The notes beneath the pieces are model-generated. The model worked only from the letters and a program-made list of their open reading frames with translations, was not told the DNA's origin and ran no database searches. The translations under genes were made by a program, and so were the position numbers. Below are positions 38,334 through 46,883 of a DNA stretch of 64,000 nucleotides, piece after piece. Positions within the stretch are counted from its first letter, which is position 1. Each line of letters opens with the position of its first letter. This stretch comes from Gillisella vitis (GTDB lineage: Bacteria > Pseudomonadota > Alphaproteobacteria > Rhizobiales > Rhizobiaceae): positions 62,001 through 126,000 of the forward strand of contig WPHV01000013.1 of assembly GCA_009744235.1 (NCBI GenBank), given 5' to 3'.

Positions 38334-38640
38334 GAAGCGACACTCGTGACAACATTCGCCCGCACGGACGCTCTTCTGAAATGAGAAAATAGGGAAGGGG
38401 GGAAGCTTGCTCGCAGATCGGGCAGGCCGCTGACGCTTGCGCTCAACCGCGCCACTCGCGATCCCGGCCCGTCGTCCTGCGCAGGGCTGTAAGCCCCGCT
38501 TGGCCAGCCGGGCAGGGATGCTCGGCCGCAGTTGCACCGGCCCGTCCGCTCCGCGGTCCGGGAAGTGTCTTTGGAAAGAACTGAAGACGGAAGAGGGCTG
38601 GCAAGGCGCTGGCCCATCAATCCCGGAAGGAGCCAATCTC

Positions 38641-40401
38641 ATGCAAATCCTCAAACTCGATCCCCGTGCGCTGAAAGACAATCCCGATGACACGCGTCGC
38701 TCGAAATCCTCGCAACAATCCGACGCGCTGTTGCTTGCGACAGTGAAAGCGGTCGGCATCATCCAGCCGCCGGTCATCTCGCCGGAAGTCGACGGTGGCA
38801 ATGGCTACATCATCCAGGCCGGACACCGCCGCGTGAAGCAGGCGATCGCAGCGGGACTGGAGGAAATCACCGTCCTCGTCGTCGCAGCGGCCAACGACAA
38901 TGGCGCGATGCGCTCGATGGTGGAAAACATCGCCCGCGAGCCGCTCAACCCCGTCGACCAATGGCGCGGCATCGAACGCCTGGTTGCGCTCGGCTGGACC
39001 GAGGAAGCGATCGGCGTGGCGCTCGCATTGCCGGTCCGCCAGATCAGGAAGCTCAGGCTCCTGGCCAACGTGCTGCCTGCCATGCTCGACCATATGGCGC
39101 TCGGCGACATGCCGAACGAGCAGCAGCTCCGCACCATTGCCGCAGCCTCGCTCGACGAGCAGAGGCAAGTCTGGAAAGCTCACAAGCCGAAGAAGTCCGA
39201 GCGGGCCGACTGGTACAACATCTCTCGAGCACTCTCCAAGACCCGCATGTTCGCCAAGGATGCGAGCTTCGGGGATGATCTCGCCGCTGCCTATGGCATC
39301 GAATGGGTCGAGGATCTGTTCGCTCCGGCCGACCAGGACAGCCGCTACACCACCAACGCGGAAGCGTTTCTCGGCGCCCAGCAGGAATGGATGACGAACA
39401 ACCTTCCCAAGAAGGGGTCGATCATCGAGGTCAACAACTGGGGCCAGCCGGAACTGCCGAAGAAAGCGGAGCGTGTTTACGGCAAGCCGTCCAAGTCCGA
39501 TCACGTCGGGATGTATCTCGACCGTGACGGCAAGGTGCAGTCAGTCGGGTACCGGATGCCGGAGGACAAGAAAACGAAGAAGGGCGGTTCGTCCACGATG
39601 GGCGCTCTGGCCGAAGCCGATGATGCAATCGTCGACGCGCCGAAACCGCGCCCCGATGTGACTCAGAAGGGGCAGGACATGATCGGCGACTTCCGCACCG
39701 ACGCCCTGCATGAGGCGCTTGGACGCGCCCCGATCGAGGACGACATGCTGATGGCCCTGCTCGTGCTTGCGTTCGCCGGCCTGAACGTCCGCGTGGATTC
39801 CGGCGCGACCGATACCGTGTTCGGGTCGAAGCGCTTCAAGCGCCACGCCGCCCGGCTGATCGGCGAAGACGGCAGGCTCGCCTTCGACGGGGAGACATTG
39901 CGCGTGGCCGCGCGTTCGATGCTGATCGATGTGCTGTCGTGCCGGCGGGGTATGTCCAACAGCGGCGTGATCTCCCGGATCGCAGGTGACGCGATCGGCG
40001 CCGACAACTTCCTGCCGAACATGGGCTCGGAGGACTTTCTGCTGTGCCTGTCTCGTCAGGCGATGGAAGCAGCGGCGAAGGATGCGAACGTACTTCCGCG
40101 CCAGAAGGTGCGGGAGACCCGTGCGGCTCTCGTTGATCATTTCAGGCAAGAGCGCTTCGTTCACACGGCCGCACTCTTCGCGCCCGATCCGCAGGACATC
40201 GTGGATCTCATCAAGAGTGGCGAGGTTCTCGATGACGACGACAGCGCGGAAGAAGCAGACGTCGATGAGCCCGCCCTTGATGGAGAAGAAGCCCTCGCCA
40301 CCCCCGAAGACGAGGCCGATCTTCCGGGCAGCGCCGACGACGCTCCCGAAGCCGTCGATCCTGACGAAGAGCAGGATGCTTACGGGATCGCCGCGGAGTA
40401 G
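38641..40401 (+). CDS. ParB/RepB-like nuclease-fold partition protein
   Basis: A 586-residue protein. The N-terminal ParB/sulfiredoxin-like domain carries KAVGIIQPPVISP, YIIQAGHRRVKQAIAAG (ParB box II) and SMVENIAREPLNPVDQWRGI, followed by a helix-turn-helix region (WTEEAIGVALALPVRQIRKL). The long C-terminus ends in an Asp/Glu-rich tail (EEADVDEPALDGEEALATPE). It is not the repABC RepB; large ParB-like proteins of this type travel with the methyltransferase/helicase on rhizobial plasmids. The frame extends to 38437, but ATG 38641 has GGAAGGAG at good spacing and begins the conserved region. A hairpin terminator follows. Confidence 0.85.
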   Translation: MQILKLDPRALKDNPDDTRRSKSSQQSDALLLATVKAVGIIQPPVISPEVDGGNGYIIQAGHRRVKQAIAAGLEEITVLVVAAANDNGAMRSMVENIAREPLNPVDQWRGIERLVALGWTEEAIGVALALPVRQIRKLRLLANVLPAMLDHMALGDMPNEQQLRTIAAASLDEQRQVWKAHKPKKSERADWYNISRALSKTRMFAKDASFGDDLAAAYGIEWVEDLFAPADQDSRYTTNAEAFLGAQQEWMTNNLPKKGSIIEVNNWGQPELPKKAERVYGKPSKSDHVGMYLDRDGKVQSVGYRMPEDKKTKKGGSSTMGALAEADDAIVDAPKPRPDVTQKGQDMIGDFRTDALHEALGRAPIEDDMLMALLVLAFAGLNVRVDSGATDTVFGSKRFKRHAARLIGEDGRLAFDGETLRVAARSMLIDVLSCRRGMSNSGVISRIAGDAIGADNFLPNMGSEDFLLCLSRQAMEAAAKDANVLPRQKVRETRAALVDHFRQERFVHTAALFAPDPQDIVDLIKSGEVLDDDDSAEEADVDEPALDGEEALATPEDEADLPGSADDAPEAVDPDEEQDAYGIAAE

Positions 40402-40433
40402 CCGCGTCCCTCCTTCCCCTTCCGAATGGTTGT

Positions 40434-40470
40434 CCGCCGCCGGTGATTTCCACCGGCGGCGGCTTCGTTT
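40434..40470 (+). terminator. Rho-independent-like terminator after the ParB-like gene
   Basis: A perfect 12-bp stem (CCGCCGCCGGTG with its complement) and a 5-nt loop are followed by CTTCGTTT. The T-run is weak but the stem is very stable. Confidence 0.7.
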
Positions 40471-40497
40471 CCTGCCCTAAAGATCAAGGAGATCAAC

Positions 40498-40605
40498 ATG
40501 TCCGCACATCTCGCATTCCTGGCGCCGATCGGTACCGTTCTGGCGTGGTCCAACGGCCAGCCGCGCCCGCCGGAGCGCCATCGCAAAAAGCTCTCCGCGT
40601 GGAAG
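40498..40605 (+). pseudogene. Conserved plasmid protein split by RIT2, 5' part
   Basis: The first 36 codons (from SAHLAFLAPIGTVLAWSNGQ to KKLSAWK), after AAGGAG at about 40485, run into the element. The rest lies at 44281-44646. TGGAAG occurs at both borders (40600-40605 and 44275-44280). Removing one copy plus the element restores a 157-residue protein reading LSAWKTNNSRGRLIRKQ across the joint. Function unknown; the next genes downstream look like its operon partners. Confidence 0.85.
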
Positions 40606-40625
40606 TTATGCTGACGTCAGCATAA
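40606..40625. repeat. RIT2 20-bp perfect palindrome at its recombinase-C end
   Basis: TTATGCTGACGTCAGCATAA directly follows host TGGAAG. Inside it the sequence continues TTCC, an inverted copy of host GGAA with a 1-bp offset. It is the counterpart of the RIT1 and RIT3 palindromes, also found only at the C-gene side. Confidence 0.88.
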
Positions 40626-40630
40626 TTCCC

Positions 40631-40658
40631 ATTATGCCGAGGTCGTAATTATGCCGAG
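40631..40658 (+). repeat. RIT2 terminal inverted repeat, left copy (28 bp)
   Basis: The sequence holds two ATTATGCCGAG-type units in tandem separated by GTCGTA. It matches 44248-44275 perfectly in inverted orientation. Confidence 0.9.
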
Positions 40659-40732
40659 CATCTTATGAGCTGCGACGTCAGGGCATGGGTTGTGGTCCAA
40701 AATGCTCGGCATAATATCGATCTGTTCAGCCG

Positions 40733-41737
40733 TCAGGTGCCGTTGCTGGCGGTCGCGAGCATGGCGAGCAGCTTGTCCGAAGGCGGTTGGAACCGGCCAG
40801 GCTTCACACCCGGCGGTGCATGGGCGGCGAGAATGGCAAGCTTCTCGGCCGCATCGGAGCGTAGATAGATTTCGGTGCTCCGAAGCGACGCGTGCCCAAG
40901 CCATAGCGAGACCTTCCGAATGTCGCCGGTAGCCGCCAATGTATGAGCGGCACAGCTGTGGCGAAGGACATGCGGTGTCACCCGCTTTGACAGGAGTGAT
41001 GGACACGCTATCGCCGCCTGACGAGCATGCTTCTCTACTACCAATGCGAGACCGTCGCGGCTAAGCGGCTCGCCAAGCCGATTTAGGAGCAGGGTCTGCT
41101 CGCTGGTATTGCCGCGAGCGCCAATCCAGCCTCGTACTGCCTGCTGCGTCTCACGCCACAAGGGCAGGACACGCTCGCGCCGTCCCTTTCCACGAATGCG
41201 GACTGTTGCCAGCGAGCCGGGAGGGAACGCGGTCATCTCTATGGAAAGAAGCTCCGATGCTCGCAGTCCGCATGCATAGGCCATGTGAAGCATCGCTCGA
41301 TCGCGAAGCCCACCAAAGCTACGGCTGTCGGGAGCGGCGAGCAGCGCCTTCACCTCATCGATGGTCAGGGTATCGACCAGCCGCATGTCGGTCCGCTTTT
41401 GGGGCAGTGCGTGAATGCGCAGCACCTGATCAAGGCAAGAAGGAATCTTGTACTCGATATAGCGAAAGAAGGATCTTATCGCGGCAAGACGGACATTGCG
41501 GGTAGAGGCGCTGTTCTGACGACCGGTCTCCACATGATCCAGAAAAGCCAGTATCAGATCCGGATCGAGATCTTCGATCTGGAGATCGATTGGCCGGCAT
41601 CGCCGCCGCGCCGCAGCGAACCGGGCCAGCAATGTGAAGCTGTGGGCGTAGGTCGCGACCGTGTGGGGGCTGGCATTGCGATGCCGCGGCAAATGATCGA
41701 CGAGAAATACGGTAAGATGAGAAGCGAGCGGGGTCAC
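40733..41737 (-). CDS. RIT2 tyrosine recombinase C
   Basis: A 334-residue tyrosine recombinase. Motifs are ACGLRASELLSIE (Arg), KRVTPHVLRHSCAAHTL (HxxR), WLGHASLRSTEIYLRSD (His, Tyr) and the tail GRFQPPSDKLLAMLA, corresponding to the RYRPxDxLLAFLE tails of the other C genes. Its ATG overlaps the stop of gene B by 4 bp. Confidence 0.92.
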   Translation of the reverse strand: MTPLASHLTVFLVDHLPRHRNASPHTVATYAHSFTLLARFAAARRRCRPIDLQIEDLDPDLILAFLDHVETGRQNSASTRNVRLAAIRSFFRYIEYKIPSCLDQVLRIHALPQKRTDMRLVDTLTIDEVKALLAAPDSRSFGGLRDRAMLHMAYACGLRASELLSIEMTAFPPGSLATVRIRGKGRRERVLPLWRETQQAVRGWIGARGNTSEQTLLLNRLGEPLSRDGLALVVEKHARQAAIACPSLLSKRVTPHVLRHSCAAHTLAATGDIRKVSLWLGHASLRSTEIYLRSDAAEKLAILAAHAPPGVKPGRFQPPSDKLLAMLATASNGT

Positions 41738-42645
41738 CGGACACCTCCCTGGAAGCGATCCTCATTTACCGCAGCAATGGCGCGCATTAAAACCGGCGTG
41801 GCTTCGAGATACCAATAGGTGCAAAGAATGCTGCTGTGCCCAAGATAATCGCGAAGCGCGACCATGTGGCGGCGGACTGCGTTGATATCGTGTGCGCACG
41901 CCTCGAGCGAACGGACAGCAAAGCTGTGCCGAAGATCATGCAATCGCGGCCCTGGAGTGCCAACCGGGCCACGAATGCCAAGCTGACGGGTTAAGCTGTT
42001 GAACGTCCTGCCGACGGATTGCTTGGTCGGCGCCCGTCCTGTGCAACAGATGAACAGATCGTCGCTTATGGAAAAGGCCCGGTTGCGCGTGACGAGATAG
42101 GTGGTAATCGCCTCGCGCGTCGTTGAATGGATCGGCAATAGTCGGCTTCCGCCACCCTTGCTTCGGCGAATCAGCAGTCCGTCGCAGGTGAGGTCTGACC
42201 GTTGTAGAGCGAGCGCCTCCGATACACGCATGCCGGTGACGGCCAGCAGGCCGAGCAGGAAGTGATACGTGTAGGGAGCGATCGTCCGGTTCGATAAGGT
42301 CAGAGCAGCCGACAAAATCGCCTCGATCTGGTCAGGCTGGAGCAGATGTGGCGCCGGTCTCGGGTTCCTCCGCGATCCGAACGCGCCCTTAGGTAGCGCA
42401 GCGTGCCGGGAGTCCTCCGCTTGCAGAAAAGTGGAGAAGCGACGCAGGTGATTGTATATGGTCCTACCGCGATCGGGCGAACAGGCGAGATTGCACCATT
42501 CATGGACCCGATCGGTGGTGACGTGCGTATCGCCGAAATTATCGGCATAGCGCGCAAATCTGGTGAGGGCATGTTCGCCTGTCTCGAACTTGGCGCCGAG
42601 CTTGCGGCGGTAGTCAACATAACGCTCCAAGTGCTCGATCAGCAT
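41734..42645 (-). CDS. RIT2 tyrosine recombinase B
   Basis: A 303-residue tyrosine recombinase with TGMRVSEALALQ, LHDLRHSFAVRSL and YLGHSSILCTYWYLEATP as catalytic motifs. It overlaps the stop of gene A by 7 bp and the start of gene C by 4 bp. The N-terminus (YVDYRRKLGAKFETGEHALT) parallels that of the B genes in RIT1 and RIT3. Confidence 0.92.
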   Translation of the reverse strand: MLIEHLERYVDYRRKLGAKFETGEHALTRFARYADNFGDTHVTTDRVHEWCNLACSPDRGRTIYNHLRRFSTFLQAEDSRHAALPKGAFGSRRNPRPAPHLLQPDQIEAILSAALTLSNRTIAPYTYHFLLGLLAVTGMRVSEALALQRSDLTCDGLLIRRSKGGGSRLLPIHSTTREAITTYLVTRNRAFSISDDLFICCTGRAPTKQSVGRTFNSLTRQLGIRGPVGTPGPRLHDLRHSFAVRSLEACAHDINAVRRHMVALRDYLGHSSILCTYWYLEATPVLMRAIAAVNEDRFQGGVR

Positions 42646-44159
42646 GCCGTACCTCCAATCCAGGGCTGCGCCACCTCACCTAACTTGTTGAAATCCAGCT
42701 TCGCATAGATCGCGGTCGTATCCGGCTTCCTGTGCCTGAGCACCGTACCGATCGCCTCGAGAGTGGAGCCCTCGCGCAGCATCGCGGTGGCAAGCGAGTG
42801 ACGGAAAACGTGCGATCCGGAAGGGATACCGGTCAGACCAGCCCGCTTGATCGCCTTCGTGACGACCCACCCAACGATACTCGAATGAGCGAACGACCGA
42901 TGTGGCGCGTTCATGCGCAAGAAGAGATGCTTGTCTGGGACAGTTGGGCGAACGTGTTCGATATAGGCCAGGATCGCCTCCCCGGCGTCCTGGGGAAGAG
43001 GGAGTCGGGTCGCACGCCTGGACTTGCCGGATACGCGGATTGTGCCCTGGCCCCAATCGATATCATCGAGTTGCAATGTGGCGATGTCGCCGGCGCGCAA
43101 GCCGAGCCTGGCCAGCAACAGGATCAAAGCCCGGTCGCGAATGCCTCTGCGCGTCGAGGTATCGCATGATCCGATGATGCGTTCGATCGACTCGCGATCG
43201 ATGTACTTTGGGACTTGCTTGGCGCGAATCGTTGGCCCAACATTCAGTGCGGCAAGTCGATCGGGTGGACACTCGCCTTTAGCGATCAAGAACCGGACAA
43301 ATGATCGTAAGGTGCTCATCGTTCGACCGATTGATCCAGTCGAGCGGTGTGCCTGGTCGAACAGGATCGAACGTAGTACCTCAGTCGAGCACGTTACTTC
43401 TTCGCCACAGATCTTAGCGTACCACCGCTTCACCTCCCTTAATTTGTCTTCGATGCCTCTGGGGGAAAGCGCCCTGGCCGTGGCCAACCAATGGCAATAA
43501 GCCGCCAGCCTGTCATCTAACTTGGAGGGTTGCGGTGGCGACGCTACAATGTCTTGGCCAACGAGATGGGCGACGAACGTGGTAGCATCACGGCGGCGAG
43601 TCGCCACAGTGCCATGTTTTAGGGGGCCGCTCTTGGCACGTGGGCATGAGCAATCGTGCCGAGCGAACAACTCAATCGTATCACGGTTCACATGATCCCA
43701 ACCGCCATTGTTGCCGGTCCAGTAAGCAAAGTGCCGTGCATTGAAAACCATAGGCCTGACGGTCTTGGGAGTGTAGCCTTTTGCCGCCAGTGCAGCGGCA
43801 TAATGGCCTAAATACTGTGAAATATCGTTCCGGTTCCTCGACGGAATCACACCTCGCTGTTCAAGCAGATGAATGAACATCCGCGCCACCGACATATATT
43901 GCCGAGGGTTGTTGGGAGTGGCTTTGAACCCAGGGCACCGGCATCGATGCTTTCCGAACCGTTCCAATGTCGCATTGGTAACGTCAGCCAGGGCGATCTT
44001 GTGGAGATCAAGCCAGCAAATCAAATGTCGTGAGGCGTTTCTGTGAAGGTGATTGGAACTCATGACGTAAGGCGCCACGAACTCCGCAATAAGCTCGTCT
44101 GGCAACAGCGAAGTTGCGGCAACGTGAGGCTCATAATCGAACAACGATACTTTTGACAT
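42639..44159 (-). CDS. RIT2 tyrosine recombinase A with N-terminal Cys-containing extension
   Basis: A 506-residue tyrosine recombinase, about 100 residues longer than the A proteins of RIT1 and RIT3. The C-terminal catalytic part has ARLGLRAGDIATLQ, SHVFRHSLATAML, LRHRKPDTTAIYAKLD and EVAQPW. The extra N-terminal region carries two similar short motifs, KHRCRCPGFK and RHDCSCPRAK, suggesting a repeated zinc- or DNA-binding module. ATG 44159 is chosen because GGAGG precedes it at good distance; the frame stays open upstream to 44360 without a better start. Confidence 0.9.
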   Translation of the reverse strand: MSKVSLFDYEPHVAATSLLPDELIAEFVAPYVMSSNHLHRNASRHLICWLDLHKIALADVTNATLERFGKHRCRCPGFKATPNNPRQYMSVARMFIHLLEQRGVIPSRNRNDISQYLGHYAAALAAKGYTPKTVRPMVFNARHFAYWTGNNGGWDHVNRDTIELFARHDCSCPRAKSGPLKHGTVATRRRDATTFVAHLVGQDIVASPPQPSKLDDRLAAYCHWLATARALSPRGIEDKLREVKRWYAKICGEEVTCSTEVLRSILFDQAHRSTGSIGRTMSTLRSFVRFLIAKGECPPDRLAALNVGPTIRAKQVPKYIDRESIERIIGSCDTSTRRGIRDRALILLLARLGLRAGDIATLQLDDIDWGQGTIRVSGKSRRATRLPLPQDAGEAILAYIEHVRPTVPDKHLFLRMNAPHRSFAHSSIVGWVVTKAIKRAGLTGIPSGSHVFRHSLATAMLREGSTLEAIGTVLRHRKPDTTAIYAKLDFNKLGEVAQPWIGGTAC

Positions 44160-44247
44160 GCATATCCTCCATTGGTTGTGGGAGGATGATATTATGCCGA
44201 TCGTACAGCCTTCTAAGCGTAGGAAACGCGCCCCAAGACAAAACCTA

Positions 44248-44275
44248 CTCGGCATAATTACGACCTCGGCATAAT
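44248..44275 (-). repeat. RIT2 terminal inverted repeat, right copy (28 bp)
   Basis: A perfect inverted copy of 40631-40658, ending in ATAAT next to host GGAAG. No palindrome is present on this side. Confidence 0.9.
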
Positions 44276-44280
44276 GGAAG

Positions 44281-44646
44281 ACCAACAACAGCAGAGGCCG
44301 GCTGATACGCAAGCAGGACGAGCGCGGCACCGGCAACATCAGCCTGCCGCCCAGCTTCACGCTCCACGAAGGCGACTATGGCAGCGGCGGTGTTATTGCG
44401 ATCCGCGTCCACCGCACATTTTCGCTGGAAACCAGCCTGATGTTCACCATCGTCGAACGTCCGGCGGTCGGCAGTTGCCGTGTCTTCGACCGCCCTGGCG
44501 ACAGCGCCGACCTCGTCCATCTCGCGACGAGCCGGCAGGCTGCGCAGGAATGGCTGACCACCCATGGCTATCCGTCCGCCGTCCTCGAGGACGTCACGGC
44601 GGATGAGATAGCCGCCGATGTCGTGGAAGGGAGGGCTGCCGCATGA
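44281..44646 (+). pseudogene. Conserved plasmid protein split by RIT2, 3' part
   Basis: 122 codons that continue the frame of 40498-40605 (TNNSRGRLIRKQDERGTGN, then the C-terminal EIAADVVEGRAAA). It retains the 4-bp stop/start overlap with the next gene at 44643, showing that it was the first gene of that operon. Function unknown. An internal GTG at 44440 could still yield a 68-residue piece, but this is weakly supported. Confidence 0.85.
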
Positions 44647-45530
44647 TCGATCTTCCCAACACGAACACGCCCGACTGCACCCCCGGATTTCCGGAGGTTT
44701 CCTTTGGTCTGTCCTGCGAAGGGTTCCCCGTCGCCCGCGTCGGCGATCACGCCTTTGCCATGCTGTCAGGTCATTCCGGACGGCATTATCTGGCCACCGG
44801 CTGGAAGATTGGGCGTCCGCTTCCCGAGTGGCGACGGGGAGACTTCTACGGCCATTGCGGCGAACTCGCCGATGAGGCGGCGTTTAGTGCACACGTCCTT
44901 GAACAGGCCGAACATCAGCGCGAAATACAGGCGCTCGGACGTCGGAATACCGCCCCCCATGTGCATACGCCATGGGGTTCGGCCCAGCACTCGACAACCT
45001 ATGCCGAGGGGATCGAATTCCACTCCACTGCAAGCCACGGCGGCTTCAGGCTCTCGGCCGACCGAAACCGCATTGTCCATCCGCTGCTCCGGGCGGACGA
45101 CGGGTTCTACGAGGAGGATTGCGCCTGGGCTGCCATGGCGCTCACCTTCCCTGAACTGTTCACCAGCTTCGAGAAGCGTTGCGCCAGCGAGACGCTAAAG
45201 AACTGGGAGCCCGATGCGTGGGAGGCGATTTTCGCGAATGTGCTTGCTCACGGCGAATCTCATGTGAAGGATCGCCGCGCGTTCAAGCTGGACCACGCCA
45301 GCGACTGGATTGTGATTTCGGCACTTCGATCGGATCATCATCCAGGCATGACCGAGGTGATCGCCACGCGAGCAGGCAGGCGCGATCATGGCGGCGAGGA
45401 ACGGCGATTTCTCGTGCCGTCACCCGAATACGAAGCAGGCCGTTTCGGCTACGTCATCGATGAAGCGCGCCATGCAGCCTACGACGGCCCATCAAGCCTT
45501 GCCTCATGGAAGGGGAGGACGGCGGCATGA
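44643..45530 (+). CDS. Conserved plasmid hypothetical protein (DUF7007-like)
   Basis: A 295-residue soluble protein, rich in aromatic and His residues (RRNTAPHVHTPWGSAQHSTT; YEEDCAWAAMALTFPELFTS). I recall similar proteins on rhizobial plasmids as DUF7007; function unknown. It overlaps the stop of the split upstream gene by 4 bp and the next gene by 4 bp, so it sits in a tight operon whose first gene has been broken by RIT2. Transcription may now depend on a promoter in the element or downstream. Confidence 0.7.
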   Translation: MIDLPNTNTPDCTPGFPEVSFGLSCEGFPVARVGDHAFAMLSGHSGRHYLATGWKIGRPLPEWRRGDFYGHCGELADEAAFSAHVLEQAEHQREIQALGRRNTAPHVHTPWGSAQHSTTYAEGIEFHSTASHGGFRLSADRNRIVHPLLRADDGFYEEDCAWAAMALTFPELFTSFEKRCASETLKNWEPDAWEAIFANVLAHGESHVKDRRAFKLDHASDWIVISALRSDHHPGMTEVIATRAGRRDHGGEERRFLVPSPEYEAGRFGYVIDEARHAAYDGPSSLASWKGRTAA

Positions 45531-45835
45531 ACCGGTCCATCGATCGACAGGCGGAATTGCGGCGCATGGAAGAAGCGTGCCGGCAGACGCGGCATCAGCT
45601 CGACATGATCGAGCACCAGATCATTCGCAGGATGACCGCGCTGATCCCATCGCTTGGACGGCGCAAATACGGATATCGCCGCGGCAGGCCTCCTGAACCC
45701 GAAGCCTTCCTCACCCGCTACCGCTCAAATCTTGCGGCGATCACCGCGCAGCGCCAGCCAGAGATCGATGCTCTGGCGCGCAAGCTTATGCGGCAGCAGT
45801 CCGCGATTGCGGCATTGCAGGAGACGATACCATGA
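45527..45835 (+). CDS. Small conserved plasmid hypothetical protein
   Basis: A 102-residue, mostly helical, basic protein (AELRRMEEACRQTRHQLDMI; IDALARKLMRQQSAIAALQE) with coiled-coil character. Start and stop overlap both neighbours by 4 bp. The family is not recognised. Confidence 0.7.
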   Translation: MNRSIDRQAELRRMEEACRQTRHQLDMIEHQIIRRMTALIPSLGRRKYGYRRGRPPEPEAFLTRYRSNLAAITAQRQPEIDALARKLMRQQSAIAALQETIP

Positions 45836-46041
45836 AGCGCCATGAACCGCTTCCGTCTCTCACGGATCAGGAGGTAAAGGCGCTTCAGCATTACGCAGCG
45901 AGGCACGGCCGATCATGGAAGCGCATCCTCAACACCGTCTGGATGGGCGAAGGGCGCTGCGATGACGACCAGATCCTTCGCAAGCTGCGCAACACGCACG
46001 GCCCGACCTGGCTGGACCGCTATCGGCTGCCGAAACCTTGA
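45832..46041 (+). CDS. Small conserved plasmid hypothetical protein
   Basis: A 69-residue protein (SLTDQEVKALQHYAARHGRS then WKRILNTVWMGEG). The spacing of its helices suggests a small helical bundle. It overlaps the previous stop (ATGA) and ends the operon, 19 bp before the convergent PhnA-like gene. Rhizobial plasmids carry similar short genes; function unknown. Confidence 0.7.
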   Translation: MKRHEPLPSLTDQEVKALQHYAARHGRSWKRILNTVWMGEGRCDDDQILRKLRNTHGPTWLDRYRLPKP

Positions 46042-46060
46042 GCAATCGGCACAGCCCTGA

Positions 46061-46366
46061 TCAACGCTTGCGCACGAACTCGGTGCGCAGGACCAGGCCT
46101 TTGATTGCGTCATGCCGGCAGTCAATCTCTTCCGGATCGTCTGTCAGCCGGATCGAGCGGATCACCGTGCCCTGCTTCAAGGTCTGGCCGGCGCCTTTGA
46201 CCTTCAGGTCCTTGATCAGCACGACGGAGTCGCCATCGGCCAGCACGTTGCCGGAGGCGTCGCGCACTTCTGCGGCTTTTGCTTTTTCGGCGGAAATCTC
46301 GGATGCCGGACGCCATTCGCCGGTTGCTTCGTCATAGACATAATCGTCGCCGCTATGATCGCTCAT
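46061..46366 (-). CDS. PhnA/YjdM-like domain protein
   Basis: A 101-residue protein. GNVLADGDSVVLIKDLKVKG, then a TVIRSIRL segment and DCRHDAIKGLVLRTEFVRK, is the characteristic C-terminal PhnA domain. The N-terminal zinc ribbon found in YjdM is replaced by a short acidic stretch (DHSGDDYVYDEATGEW). Despite the old name, a link to phosphonate use is not established for the family. It stands alone, convergent to the small-gene operon. Confidence 0.8.
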   Translation of the reverse strand: MSDHSGDDYVYDEATGEWRPASEISAEKAKAAEVRDASGNVLADGDSVVLIKDLKVKGAGQTLKQGTVIRSIRLTDDPEEIDCRHDAIKGLVLRTEFVRKR

Positions 46367-46883
46367 CTGCGGTGTTCCTTTCGCGAATACTGTTGGTCGG
46401 TCGTAACGCCAGAGGCGCGTCTATCGTGGAAAGCCGGCGCAAGCAAATCAGGGTGTTCTGACAGGCACATCGGGCATATCGGCGATCCATTCTGGCGACG
46501 CGGAGCAGCAGTGACGTCAGCATGGAAGGACCAGCTTGCAGGCGCGGGCCTGGCGCGCGTTTTGCATGACCTCCTTTCCGGCTTCGGCATCCGGGATCAG
46601 CCCCTTTGCCGTTCTGTCCTTCGGTTTCGTGGCGGTCTGAACCAGCGCCCGTCCGGTTCAAGGCCGCTGTCGCGCCGCGGGGCGGCCGGTCATGCCGCTC
46701 TCGACAAAACAGGCACGCGGGCTTCGCAGAACCGTGGGTTCCGCTTGCCCGCCCACCTGCTTCGCTCGTTCTGGCCTGCCCGGACCCTGAACCGCCCGGC
46801 TTGCGCCGGTTCTTTTCGACCGCACCGAAGGACAGAACGGCCAAGGGGCCGAACCCTTCGGGCAAACCGAAAAGGAAACCATC
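46367..46883. other. 517-bp gap, long GC-rich leader of the next gene
   Basis: Long open frames on both strands here are artefacts of high GC; none shows a domain or start site. The last about 60 bp (AACCGAAAAGGAAACC) provide the ribosome binding site of the gene at 46884. Confidence 0.4.

Larger units (their letters stand above)
40606..44280 (-). mobile_element. RIT2: three-tyrosine-recombinase element, reverse orientation
   Basis: Genes A, B and C lie on the minus strand (44159 to 40733) with overlapping ends. Terminal 28-bp perfect inverted repeats are at 40631-40658 and 44248-44275; a 20-bp palindrome is at 40606-40625. Host bases TGGAAG occur on both sides. The recombinases are clearly more diverged from RIT1 and RIT3 than those are from each other, so this is a separate lineage, not a local duplication. 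Confidence 0.9.

Noticed and set aside
35496-38801. 1,101-codon antisense frame opposite the helicase
   Set aside because: It mirrors the codon pattern of the helicase on the other strand, with no start site or recognisable domain.
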